Shown here piece by piece: positions 1 to 5,758 of a stretch of DNA of 8,230 nt. Origin of the DNA: Chryseosolibacter sp039917935 (GTDB lineage Bacteria; Bacteroidota; Bacteroidia; Cytophagales; Cyclobacteriaceae); NCBI GenBank assembly GCA_039917935.1, contig JBDSIM010000284.1:1-8230 (forward strand). The letters are read 5' to 3'. Position numbers and translations under genes: made by a program. The notes below the pieces were generated by a model. That model saw nothing but the letters and a program-made list of their open reading frames with translations. It had not been told where the DNA came from and did not search any database. Position 1 is the stretch's first letter. Each line of letters begins with the position of its first letter.

Positions 1-699
1 TTCCGATACATCGACGATCCTGTCTACCCGTTCACGCTCAAAAATTTTTGGCAGGAATTCAGGTGACCATCTTCTTATCCCTGGGATGCAAGCCCCATCA
101 ATGGGTTGAGTTCCTATAATCTGCACATTTTTATTCTGCTCTTTTAAATAACGCGATACCCCCATGATGGTACCCGTGGTTCCCATCGCGGATACAAAGT
201 GTGTGACAGTGCCCATGGTATCACGCCAGATTTCCGGGCCGGTAGTGGAGTAGTGTATCTTATAGTTATCGACATTGGCAAACTGATTCAATATATGGTA
301 TCCTTGTTTGTCAGCCATTTCCTCGGCAAGCTCTCTTGAATATTCAATCGTTTTAGCGGAAGGTGTTAAAATAACCTTTGCCCCATAGGCCTCCATGGCC
401 AGTACGCGTTCGCGAGTTGAATTATCAGGCATTATCAAAGTCATGTTAAGACCCATAATACGCGCAATCATTGCCAAAGCAATTCCCGTATTGCCACTGG
501 TGGCCTCAACGAGTTTATCACCAGGTTTAATTTCACCGCGTTCCAGCGCACCTTTAATCATTCCGTAAGCCGCCCGATCTTTTACGCTCCCACCCGGATT
601 ATCGCCCTCCAGTTTTCCATAAATGGTGACACTTTTATTTATGGGAATATTCTGAAGTTCAACCAGCGGTGTATTTCCTATTAGTTCGTAGAATTTCAT
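1..699 (-). CDS. cysM: Cysteine synthase B (O-acetylserine sulfhydrylase), C-terminus cut by window edge
   Basis: This PLP enzyme makes cysteine from O-acetylserine and sulfide (CysM enzymes can also use thiosulfate) in the cytoplasm. The frame is open from the ATG at 697-699 to the left edge and gives 233 residues of the roughly 290-300 usual for the family. Visible motifs are IGNTPLV (7-13), LEGDNPGGSVKDRAA (30-44) with PLP lysine K40, the substrate loop TSGNTG (67-72), STTGPEIW (151-158) and the PLP-phosphate loop GTTGT (173-177). CysM rather than CysK is favoured by the run PDNSTRER (91-98) and by IPGIRRW (205-211), both close to the E. coli CysM sequence as I remember it. The gene lies 142 bp downstream of cysE on the same strand, so CysE product feeds this enzyme. 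No Shine-Dalgarno precedes the start, which is normal for Bacteroidota. Whether it is cotranscribed with cysE or has its own promoter in the gap is not decidable here. Confidence 0.95.
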   Translation of the reverse strand, partial: MKFYELIGNTPLVELQNIPINKSVTIYGKLEGDNPGGSVKDRAAYGMIKGALERGEIKPGDKLVEATSGNTGIALAMIARIMGLNMTLIMPDNSTRERVLAMEAYGAKVILTPSAKTIEYSRELAEEMADKQGYHILNQFANVDNYKIHYSTTGPEIWRDTMGTVTHFVSAMGTTGTIMGVSRYLKEQNKNVQIIGTQPIDGACIPGIRRWSPEFLPKIFERERVDRIVDVSE

Positions 700-841
700 G
701 TCAGGTAGGATGATTGTTTAACTTGTACCGGAGGCAGGCCGGGCCAGGGATCGGTTCTTTGCGTAAATCGTACTTGTGTGTTGCCATTTATAGCATTATT
801 AACAGCCTGTCACTTCCGGAACCGCCAAAGGCAGCGGAGAT
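700..841 (-). other. cysE-cysM spacer
   Basis: This gap of 142 bp is somewhat richer in GC on its cysM-proximal side. I see no clear terminator with a T-tract, no clear Bacteroidota promoter and no gene. A short-stem possibility (CCGC/GCGG near the cysE end) is too weak to call. Confidence 0.5.
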
Positions 842-1684
842 TTATTTATCGTGTTCCGCTTTAAAAATAACAATATCTGGTTCTTCGGTTTCACCATTGT
901 ACATTTTTGCCTGATAGTATATCTTGGAATAAGCGGGCACGCTTCGGATAAGCCAGACATTTCCGCCTACCACGCTATGATGACCAATAACCGTTTCTCC
1001 CCCAAGAATGGTTGCGCCGGCGTAGACGACAACATGATCCTGTAAAGTTGGGTGACGCTTTTTCTCTGCATCATCTTTGCTGACACTGAGCGCTCCCAGG
1101 GTTACCCCCTGATAGAGTTTTACATGATTGCCAATTAAAGCCGTTTCACCAATGACAACCCCTGTTCCGTGATCAATACAAAAATGATTTCCTATTGTAG
1201 CTGATGGATGTATGTCTATCCCCGTCTTACTATGAGCGTGTTCGGTAATCGTCCGGGGCAATCCCTCGACGCCCAGCGTATGCATCTGATGTGCGATACG
1301 GTAAGCTGCTATGGCATAAAAGCCGGGATATGTTCGAATAACTTCACTTGTGCTTTTCGCGGCGGGGTCGCCTTCATACATCGCAATAACATCTTCATTT
1401 AATTTTGCAAAAAGCTGCGGAAGGGAATCAAAAAATCGCCCTGCAATTGACCCAACTTCCACCTTGCCCCTGTTCGGATTAAACCTGATGATACGGTCAA
1501 GTTCGGATTGAAGGTCATGCATATGCCGGTCAAAATGATCCAGCGATTCAAAAGTCAGCTGCGTATATTCAGCAAATAAGGTCCCCAGAAGACTCACAAA
1601 AAAATCAGCGACTTCAGCAGGAGAAGGACATGTAAGGCACGCCTGATGTGTTTTGTATAGCTTTTGTAAAAATGACTTATCCAT
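842..1684 (-). CDS. cysE: Serine O-acetyltransferase
   Basis: The enzyme acetylates serine with acetyl-CoA, the committed step of cysteine synthesis, giving O-acetylserine for CysM next door. The 280-residue product has a helical N-terminal half (about 1-150) and a left-handed beta-helix of hexapeptide repeats (about 155-250), seen as IHPSATIG, VVIGETALIG, VVYAGATILGG and TVIGHHSVVGG. Residues matching the E. coli catalytic set are D157 (TGIDIHP), H172 (DHGTG) and H211 (KRHP). The C-terminus differs from the enterobacterial type: there is no AGVPAR segment, the tail after SVPAYSK is about 27 residues, and the last residue is Lys rather than the Ile that inserts into the CysK active site. A classical cysteine synthase complex is therefore not expected, which fits a CysM partner. 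The ATG at 1682-1684 is taken as start; a possible promoter lies at 1716-1744. Confidence 0.95.
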   Translation of the reverse strand: MDKSFLQKLYKTHQACLTCPSPAEVADFFVSLLGTLFAEYTQLTFESLDHFDRHMHDLQSELDRIIRFNPNRGKVEVGSIAGRFFDSLPQLFAKLNEDVIAMYEGDPAAKSTSEVIRTYPGFYAIAAYRIAHQMHTLGVEGLPRTITEHAHSKTGIDIHPSATIGNHFCIDHGTGVVIGETALIGNHVKLYQGVTLGALSVSKDDAEKKRHPTLQDHVVVYAGATILGGETVIGHHSVVGGNVWLIRSVPAYSKIYYQAKMYNGETEEPDIVIFKAEHDK

Positions 1685-1715
1685 GGATACTAAATAGAGT
1701 TTTTATTGCTCGGTT

Positions 1716-1744
1716 CAAAGCTTTTAACATTTTTTAACAGCAAA
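1716..1744 (-). promoter_or_regulatory. Possible Bacteroidota-type promoter for cysE
   Basis: Read on the minus strand, AAGCTTTG (1716-1723) matches the Bacteroidota -7 consensus TAnnTTTG in all but the first fixed base. TTTG (1741-1744) could serve as the -33 element. The 17-bp spacer is a little shorter than usual. Transcription would begin near 1708, leaving a leader of about 24 nt. This is inference from a loose consensus in AT-rich DNA. Confidence 0.3.
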
Positions 1745-1920
1745 AAGTACCATTAGTTCTGTAAACCAGAGATAATCAATTCCTTATACACGTATCCCGG
1801 CAGGAAAAGTTCTGCAGGCCCGAACTCCGCTGCCTTTCGTACTAACAATGGCATAATATTAATTACAACTATTGTTTTTTTTGACATCAGTTGTCACGTT
1901 CTTTTCACCATCATTGCACT

Positions 1921-2256
1921 ATGAGTCTAAACGAAGTAAATACCCAATGGACCGACGAACGAATTCTGGAAGTGGTCCGTAAACTGAGGAATGACCTTAT
2001 AAAAGATTTTTTGGATGAACGCCATTTGAAAGATTATTTAGCCAATCACTTCAGGGTAAATGACCTTTCCAATATTAAGGTTGAATTTATTAAAAAAGAT
2101 TTAAAGGAACTGCTTATTTCACCCGTCAATACAAATCATTATCAGGGCCTAATTGACCAGATAAGGGATACAGACAGCGCTGCCATTTCTGAAACGAACG
2201 AGCCCCTCTTTTACAAAGAACTGGAGAATATCTTTAAACGCTACATATATGGTTAG
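1921..2256 (+). CDS. Small hypothetical protein, 111 aa
   Basis: I do not recognise this family. The product is highly charged, mostly predicted helix, and has no cysteine, no signal peptide and no membrane segment, so it is probably a small cytoplasmic protein. Landmarks are WTDERILEVVRKLRNDL (10-26), an Asp/Lys/His-rich middle, and an acidic-then-basic C-terminus ending KRYIYG. The ATG at 1921 is preferred. An in-frame TTG at 1891 would add ten residues (with SFHHHC) that look like untranslated DNA. It runs divergently from cysE and convergently towards thioredoxin, so it is likely a single-gene unit. After the stop, the same frame continues with protein-like sequence to a TGA at 2335-2337, interrupted by one TAA at 2287-2289. 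The annotated end may therefore be a truncation. Reality as a gene is supported by length, amino-acid composition and lack of a competing ORF. Confidence 0.65.
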   Translation: MSLNEVNTQWTDERILEVVRKLRNDLIKDFLDERHLKDYLANHFRVNDLSNIKVEFIKKDLKELLISPVNTNHYQGLIDQIRDTDSAAISETNEPLFYKELENIFKRYIYG

Positions 2257-2339
2257 ACCGGGGCACAATTTGATGAGGCCCTGCGTTAAAATCCGCTGCT
2301 GGAAAACCTTGATTTAATGGCAAATTTTAAAACCTGACG

Positions 2340-2642
2340 TTAGCTAAACTGTTCGATGATCCTTTTCAGGTATTCAACCTGGACAACACCAGCTTGTTTC
2401 CATTTTAGTTCACCATTTTTAAACAGGGCAAGCGTTGGAACACCTTTTACCTGGTAAATATTGGCCAGCGTCTGGTTTTTGTCTACATCAATCTTGATAA
2501 TTTTAGCCTGATCTCCCAATTGATTTTTGAGTTCTTCCAATATTGGTTTCATCATCTTGCAGGGCCCGCACCAGTCCGCATAAAAATCCACTAGCGTTGG
2601 TTTTTCACTTTTCACAAGACTAGAAAAAGTGGCATGTGCCAT
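2340..2642 (-). CDS. trxA: Thioredoxin
   Basis: This is a small cytoplasmic dithiol-disulfide oxidoreductase that reduces protein disulfides, itself recharged by thioredoxin reductase (not in this window). The product is 100 residues, a single thioredoxin fold slightly shorter than E. coli TrxA (about 108). It has the active site W24-C25-G26-P27-C28, the buried acid D19 in VDFYADWCGPC, and the cis-proline P69 in KGVPTL, followed by FKNGE (74-78). There is no signal peptide or lipobox, so a periplasmic TlpA/ResA-like role is unlikely. It converges with the small orphan gene (83 bp between stops) and diverges from the S41 protease gene, so it is probably transcribed alone. Several thioredoxin paralogues are common in Bacteroidota, so the symbol trxA means the family rather than proven orthology. 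Confidence 0.94.
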   Translation of the reverse strand: MAHATFSSLVKSEKPTLVDFYADWCGPCKMMKPILEELKNQLGDQAKIIKIDVDKNQTLANIYQVKGVPTLALFKNGELKWKQAGVVQVEYLKRIIEQFS

Positions 2643-2820
2643 AATTTAGGTTTTCATCACAACAAAAAAACCAGGCAGGGAGTTTCCTTTCATCTGCAAA
2701 GAATATTTCAGGAACTTTTTTAGCCAGAAACACCTTCGGACATTATGCTGATACGATTCGAAACCGGCAATGGCTGCATTCGAACGGAATCAACCAGTTG
2801 CCAGGTATAAATGTGGAATA
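2643..2820. promoter_or_regulatory. Divergent intergenic region between thioredoxin and S41 protease genes
   Basis: This 178-bp gap must carry promoters for both flanking genes. On the minus strand TATTCTTTG (2697-2705) resembles the TAnnTTTG -7 element but has one extra base between the TA and TTTG parts. On the plus strand no good match is seen. Two copies of ATTCGAA lie at 2756-2762 and 2778-2784, exactly 22 bp apart and each followed shortly by CGG, which could be an operator but may be chance. Confidence 0.3.
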
Positions 2821-4272
2821 ATGATCAAATTAAAATATAGTAACGGAATTTTTAATCCTTTCTTTAATGCGATTATTCTCACTGTCGCCCTTTTGATTTC
2901 CTGTCAACAGGAAGATCCCAAACCAGTTTCGACCATTACCAATGAAGCCAATAACTATGTTAATTCCTGGATCCAGGAAAACATGGAATATTGGTACCTA
3001 TGGAATAATAAATTGCCGTCAGCTCCCGATAAAACTATGGATCCTGAATCCTTTTTCAAGTCGCTACTGTATTCCGAGGACCGCTTTTCCTGGATTCAGA
3101 ATGACTACGAGGAACTTCTCAACAGTCTGCAAGGAATTTCCAGGGAAGCGGGGTATGAATATGTTCTTTACAGGGAGAAAGAAGCCAGTGACAATGTCCT
3201 TCTTCAGATCCTGTATACCAAACCGGAATCACCCGCTTCAAGCGCGGGGTTAAACCGTGGTGATATTATCACACACATCAATGGTCAGCAAATTACCGTT
3301 GGTAATTATAAAGAACTGCTTGAATCGATCGCCGAGGATCATTCGATTCAGTACAAACCCATTATGACGGAAGAGAAAGGCTTTGGGGCTGTGAAAACGA
3401 TCTCCTTATCGTCCATCCAATACGCGGAAGATCCCAATTATCTGCATAGTATTATCCCAGCGGGGGATAAAAAAATAGGATACTTTGTGTACAATTTTTT
3501 TGCGACGGGAACGGACGGTGAACAGGGTAAATACGATGCGGAAATGGACGCCATATTTTTGACTTTTAAAAGTGAATCTATAACCGACCTTATTCTGGAT
3601 CTGAGATTCAATAGTGGAGGCTCAGAAACATCGGCCAAAAATCTGGCAAGTCTGGTGGGCACCGGAGTGGACAACAGCAAAGTGTTTTTGAAAAGGGAAT
3701 ACAATTCAAAGGTTAAAGAATCGATTTTAAGGGATGAGGCATTGGGTGAAGATTTTCTTGTGAGCAAATACACGAGCAAAATAAATAATATCGGAAATCA
3801 ATTATCGGGTGGAAGGGTATATGTGTTGACCAGCTCGCGCACTGCGTCCGCCAGTGAATTGATCATTAACGCCCTTAAACCTTTTATGGATGTTTTTCTA
3901 ATCGGCGATAGAACGTATGGAAAGAATGTGGGCTCCATTTCGCTTTTTGAGGAAAAGGACTCGAAAAATGCCTGGGGTATTCAACCTATTGTTGTTAAAG
4001 TTTTTAACAGCCTGAATCAGTCTGAGTACAGCACCGGTTTTGAACCCAATGTTTTGCATAAGGACAACGATCTGATTTTGTATCCTTTGGGCGACACCCG
4101 TGAAACTTTGCTAAGTCAGGCCTTATCTCAGATTGCAGGAATCTCCACGAGAGAAAGATTGGATGAGAGCAAAGAAACAAGAAAACCACTGGCTCACTCA
4201 CTCGATTTTAAACGGAGAGGTTTTAATCTCAATGTAGATGACAACCTTCCCGATTTTTTACTTAATCACTAA
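2821..4272 (+). CDS. S41-family (C-terminal-processing type) serine protease lipoprotein
   Basis: This is an exported peptidase related to CtpA/Prc, with unknown substrate. It is probably a lipid-anchored envelope protein. The 483-residue product starts with basic residues (MIKLK), a hydrophobic segment (14-27) and lipobox L25-I26-S27-C28 followed by QQEDPKP. An N-terminal S41 segment carries YWYLWNNKLP (57-66). A PDZ domain spans roughly 130-185, with SSAGLNRGDIITHINGQ. The protease core has LILDLRFNSGGS (257-268), then RTASASE with catalytic Ser343 and GDRTYGK with catalytic Lys368. Their 25-residue spacing equals that of E. coli Prc. The start at 2821 is chosen because it places the signal peptide at the N-terminus. 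An upstream in-frame ATG at 2770 would put 17 non-signal residues before it. The gene is alone in its orientation and converges with trpA. Confidence 0.92.
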   Translation: MIKLKYSNGIFNPFFNAIILTVALLISCQQEDPKPVSTITNEANNYVNSWIQENMEYWYLWNNKLPSAPDKTMDPESFFKSLLYSEDRFSWIQNDYEELLNSLQGISREAGYEYVLYREKEASDNVLLQILYTKPESPASSAGLNRGDIITHINGQQITVGNYKELLESIAEDHSIQYKPIMTEEKGFGAVKTISLSSIQYAEDPNYLHSIIPAGDKKIGYFVYNFFATGTDGEQGKYDAEMDAIFLTFKSESITDLILDLRFNSGGSETSAKNLASLVGTGVDNSKVFLKREYNSKVKESILRDEALGEDFLVSKYTSKINNIGNQLSGGRVYVLTSSRTASASELIINALKPFMDVFLIGDRTYGKNVGSISLFEEKDSKNAWGIQPIVVKVFNSLNQSEYSTGFEPNVLHKDNDLILYPLGDTRETLLSQALSQIAGISTRERLDESKETRKPLAHSLDFKRRGFNLNVDDNLPDFLLNH

Positions 4273-4594
4273 AAGAAATACATTAGCTAGTTAGCGGCAA
4301 ACAGCTTTGTAAGGAAAAAATTGAATGGCAGAAAGAGTTTTTTACCAGGCCAAAGACTTTCATCAATGGGCTAAAGCTAGTGGCAATTGACCATTACTTA
4401 TTGATTACTTATTACGTAAAGTCAGCCGCACTATTCCTTCATACCTTATACCTTTATCTCCTATTTCCTTATACCCTATACCTCTATACCTTTATACCTT
4501 TATACCTCTATACCTCTATACCTCTATACCTCTATACCTTTATACCTCTATACCTTTATACCTCTATACCTCTATACCTTTATACCTCTATACC
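4273..4594. other. Non-coding spacer between S41 gene and trpA, repeat-rich
   Basis: This 322-bp gap lies between two convergent genes. The first part (4273-4390) has no clear terminator hairpin. It does hold a 21-codon ATG ORF at 4325-4390 (reading VFYQAKDFHQWAKAS inside), too short to call a gene. A near-tandem ATTACTTATT follows at 4393-4402 and 4404-4413. From about 4432 it turns into the 8-bp satellite described separately. A longer plus-strand ORF through the satellite encodes only a low-complexity Leu/Tyr/Pro repeat and is not credible. Confidence 0.7.
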
Positions 4595-4604
4595 TTACAC
4601 CTTC
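4432..4604. repeat. 8-bp tandem repeat array (TATACCTY) at the 3' end of trpA
   Basis: Fifteen uninterrupted units of TATACCTC or TATACCTT run from 4477 to 4596. They are preceded by decayed 7-8 bp units back to about 4432, including one perfect unit at 4447-4454, and are followed by one imperfect unit (TACACCTT, 4596-4603) inside the last trpA codons. The eighth-base pattern of units 6-10 (C,C,T,C,T) repeats exactly in units 11-15, so 4517-4556 and 4557-4596 are identical 40-bp blocks. The last perfect unit overlaps the trpA stop codon (4595-4597). On the trpA mRNA strand the unit reads RAGGTATA. Homogeneous units near trpA and decayed units away from it suggest recent slippage or unequal exchange at the trpA side. 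Confidence 0.95.
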
Positions 4605-5392
4605 CCAATGCCATTGCCTTTTAAATTAGCAACGAATTGGCGAATGTCTTTTTTATGATCCGACGATGTTTTCAATAAATTGATGAAGGCGCTACCCACA
4701 ATAGCCCCTGCGCCATACTCAGATGCTTTCGAAAAAGTTTCATGATCTGAAATACCAAAACCGATCAGACAGGGGTTGGTGAGCTTCATTTTTTGCAAGC
4801 GTTCAAAATACCTTATCTGGTCCTGGTTAAAGCCTACCTTTGCGCCGGTTGTGCTGGACGCGGAGACAGCATACACAAACCCATTCGTTGCGTCATCGAT
4901 CCGACGGATCCGTTCTTCAGAAGTTGTGGGCGAGATTAAAAAAGTATTGCAAAGGTTTTCAGATTCAAATAATTCCTGATACGCTTCCTCATATTCGTAT
5001 AAGGGCATATCAGGAAGAATCAATCCATCGACCCCTGCCCTTGCGGCATCCTGAACAAACTTTTCCACACTGTATTGCATCACTGGATTGAGGTATCCCA
5101 TCAGGATGATGGGAATATTGATATTTTGTTTCCGGATCTCTTTTACTTGCTCAATGAGCAAATGAAGATTCATCCCCTTATCCAACGCTATCTTATTACT
5201 CTCCTGAATGGTAGGGCCATCAGCAACAGGATCAGAGAAGGGAATTCCAATTTCAATAATGTCCGCGCCGGCTTCCTCCAGTAATTGCGCAATGGGCACA
5301 GTGCTGGCCACTTCCGGATATCCCGCTGTGTAAAACACGGAAAGGATATTTTTATTTTTTTTTCTGAATAAAGCGGTGATCCTGTTTTTCAT
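4595..5392 (-). CDS. trpA: Tryptophan synthase alpha chain
   Basis: The alpha subunit cleaves indole-3-glycerol phosphate to indole and glyceraldehyde 3-phosphate and passes indole through a tunnel to TrpB in the alpha2-beta2 complex. The product is 265 residues, full length for the family (about 268). Catalytic acids are E47 (DIIEIGIPFSDP) and D58 (VADGPTIQ), matching E49 and D60 of the Salmonella enzyme. LMGYLNPV, LILPDMP, the phosphate-binding region SASSTTGAK and IGFGIS are also visible. Codons 10-13 contain a run of nine A on the coding strand, within the KKNKN tract. It is the last gene of the operon, separated from trpB by an unusually long 366-bp gap. Its stop codon sits inside the last unit of the 8-bp satellite. 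The start lacks a Shine-Dalgarno and follows an A-rich stretch. Confidence 0.97.
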   Translation of the reverse strand: MKNRITALFRKKNKNILSVFYTAGYPEVASTVPIAQLLEEAGADIIEIGIPFSDPVADGPTIQESNKIALDKGMNLHLLIEQVKEIRKQNINIPIILMGYLNPVMQYSVEKFVQDAARAGVDGLILPDMPLYEYEEAYQELFESENLCNTFLISPTTSEERIRRIDDATNGFVYAVSASSTTGAKVGFNQDQIRYFERLQKMKLTNPCLIGFGISDHETFSKASEYGAGAIVGSAFINLLKTSSDHKKDIRQFVANLKGNGIGKV

Positions 5393-5406
5393 TTTTTAGA
5401 ATTGAG

Positions 5407-5445
5407 ACTTGAAACTTCAGTATTAACAACTTGAAACTTGAAACC
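5407..5445. repeat. ACTTGAAAC simple repeats, trpA-proximal border
   Basis: ACTTGAAAC occurs at 5407-5415 and again at 5429-5445, the latter as two copies overlapping with a 7-bp period (ACTTGAA). The same motif family borders the spacer on its trpB side. Confidence 0.7.
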
Positions 5446-5650
5446 ACTGCTGTCCGATAAAAATATTGACCTCTGGCGTTCTGTACGCAAACGTTACTCC
5501 AGATTGAGGTTCAGTGATCGTGTGCCAAACAATGTGAAGCCACGATCCAGGGTTCCTGTGGCACACATTTTCATTCTGCCTTGGACCCCCGGTTAAAACC
5601 TGGGATTACAAAATTTTTCACCCTTACGGGGTTCCATAATTTCAATCTAA
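5446..5650 (-). repeat. Candidate interspersed repeat element core
   Basis: The stretch differs in composition from its AT-rich borders. It has an 8-bp perfect inverted repeat GTGTGCCA/TGGCACAC (5520-5527 and 5559-5566). An alternative 7-bp pair GATCGTG/CACGATC (5516-5522 and 5541-5547) shares three bases with it. A third hairpin-like pair CCCCGGTT/AACCTGGG (5587-5594 and 5597-5604) has one mismatch. From memory, sequences like GGTTAAAACC followed by a CCCTTACGGGGTT-type motif recur between genes in Bacteroidota genomes. That recollection is unverified, and copy number in this genome is unknown. Ends are approximate and the strand is arbitrary, chosen to match the trp operon. Confidence 0.4.
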
Positions 5651-5664
5651 ATTTGTAATTCGTG

Positions 5665-5757
5665 CTTGAACTTTAATGGCACTTCAAACTATCAACCGGA
5701 AACTGTTCTAAACTGCAAACACTTCAAACTTTAAACTTCGAACACTTGAAACCTTGA
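5665..5757. repeat. ACTTSAAAC-like degenerate repeats at the 3' end of trpB
   Basis: Imperfect copies include CTTGAACTTT (5665-5674), ACTTCAAACT (5681-5690 and 5721-5730) and ACTTGAAAC (about 5744-5752), mixed with AAACTG and AAACTTCGAA variants. They run right up to the trpB stop codon. On one strand they resemble the repeats at the trpA side, suggesting that both borders come from one simple-sequence family. Confidence 0.6.
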
Positions 5758-5758
5758 A

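Larger units (their letters stand above)
5393..5758. other. Long trpB-trpA spacer with repeats and a possible interspersed element
   Basis: This 366-bp gap separates two genes that normally overlap or nearly touch. Both borders are made of short ACTTGAAAC/ACTTCAAAC repeats (5407-5445 and 5665-5757). The core (about 5446-5650) is richer in GC and contains inverted repeats at 5516-5566 and 5587-5604. No full-size gene is present. Two tiny minus-strand ORFs of 14 and 24 codons occur at 5593-5637 and 5494-5568. I see no T-tract-following hairpin that would clearly terminate transcription before trpA. Confidence 0.75.

Noticed and set aside
714..914. Plus-strand ORF over the cysE-cysM gap
   Set aside because: Antisense to cysE at its end, with no recognisable protein features.
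1881..1886. TTGACA as a sigma70 -35 box
   Set aside because: No matching -10 at 17 bp, and Bacteroidota primary promoters do not use this consensus.
1891..1920. TTG start for the small orphan gene
   Set aside because: The added ten residues look random, and a good ATG follows at 1921.
2287..2330. TTAAAAT/ATTTTAA pair as a terminator between the convergent genes
   Set aside because: The stem is AT-only with a loop of about 30 nt; too weak to support.
2770..2820. Upstream ATG start for the S41 lipoprotein
   Set aside because: It would put 17 polar residues before the signal peptide; the ATG at 2821 gives a normal lipoprotein signal.
4477..4596. CRISPR-like array
   Set aside because: Units are 8 bp, directly tandem with no spacers; no cas genes nearby.
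4380..4658. Plus-strand ORF of 92 codons through the satellite
   Set aside because: Its middle is only translation of the 8-bp repeat (8-residue Leu/Tyr/Pro period) and its end lies antisense to trpA.
5447..5462. CTGTCCGATAAAA as an insertion sequence end
   Set aside because: It faintly recalls IS ends, but no transposase, inverted terminal partner or target duplication is visible.
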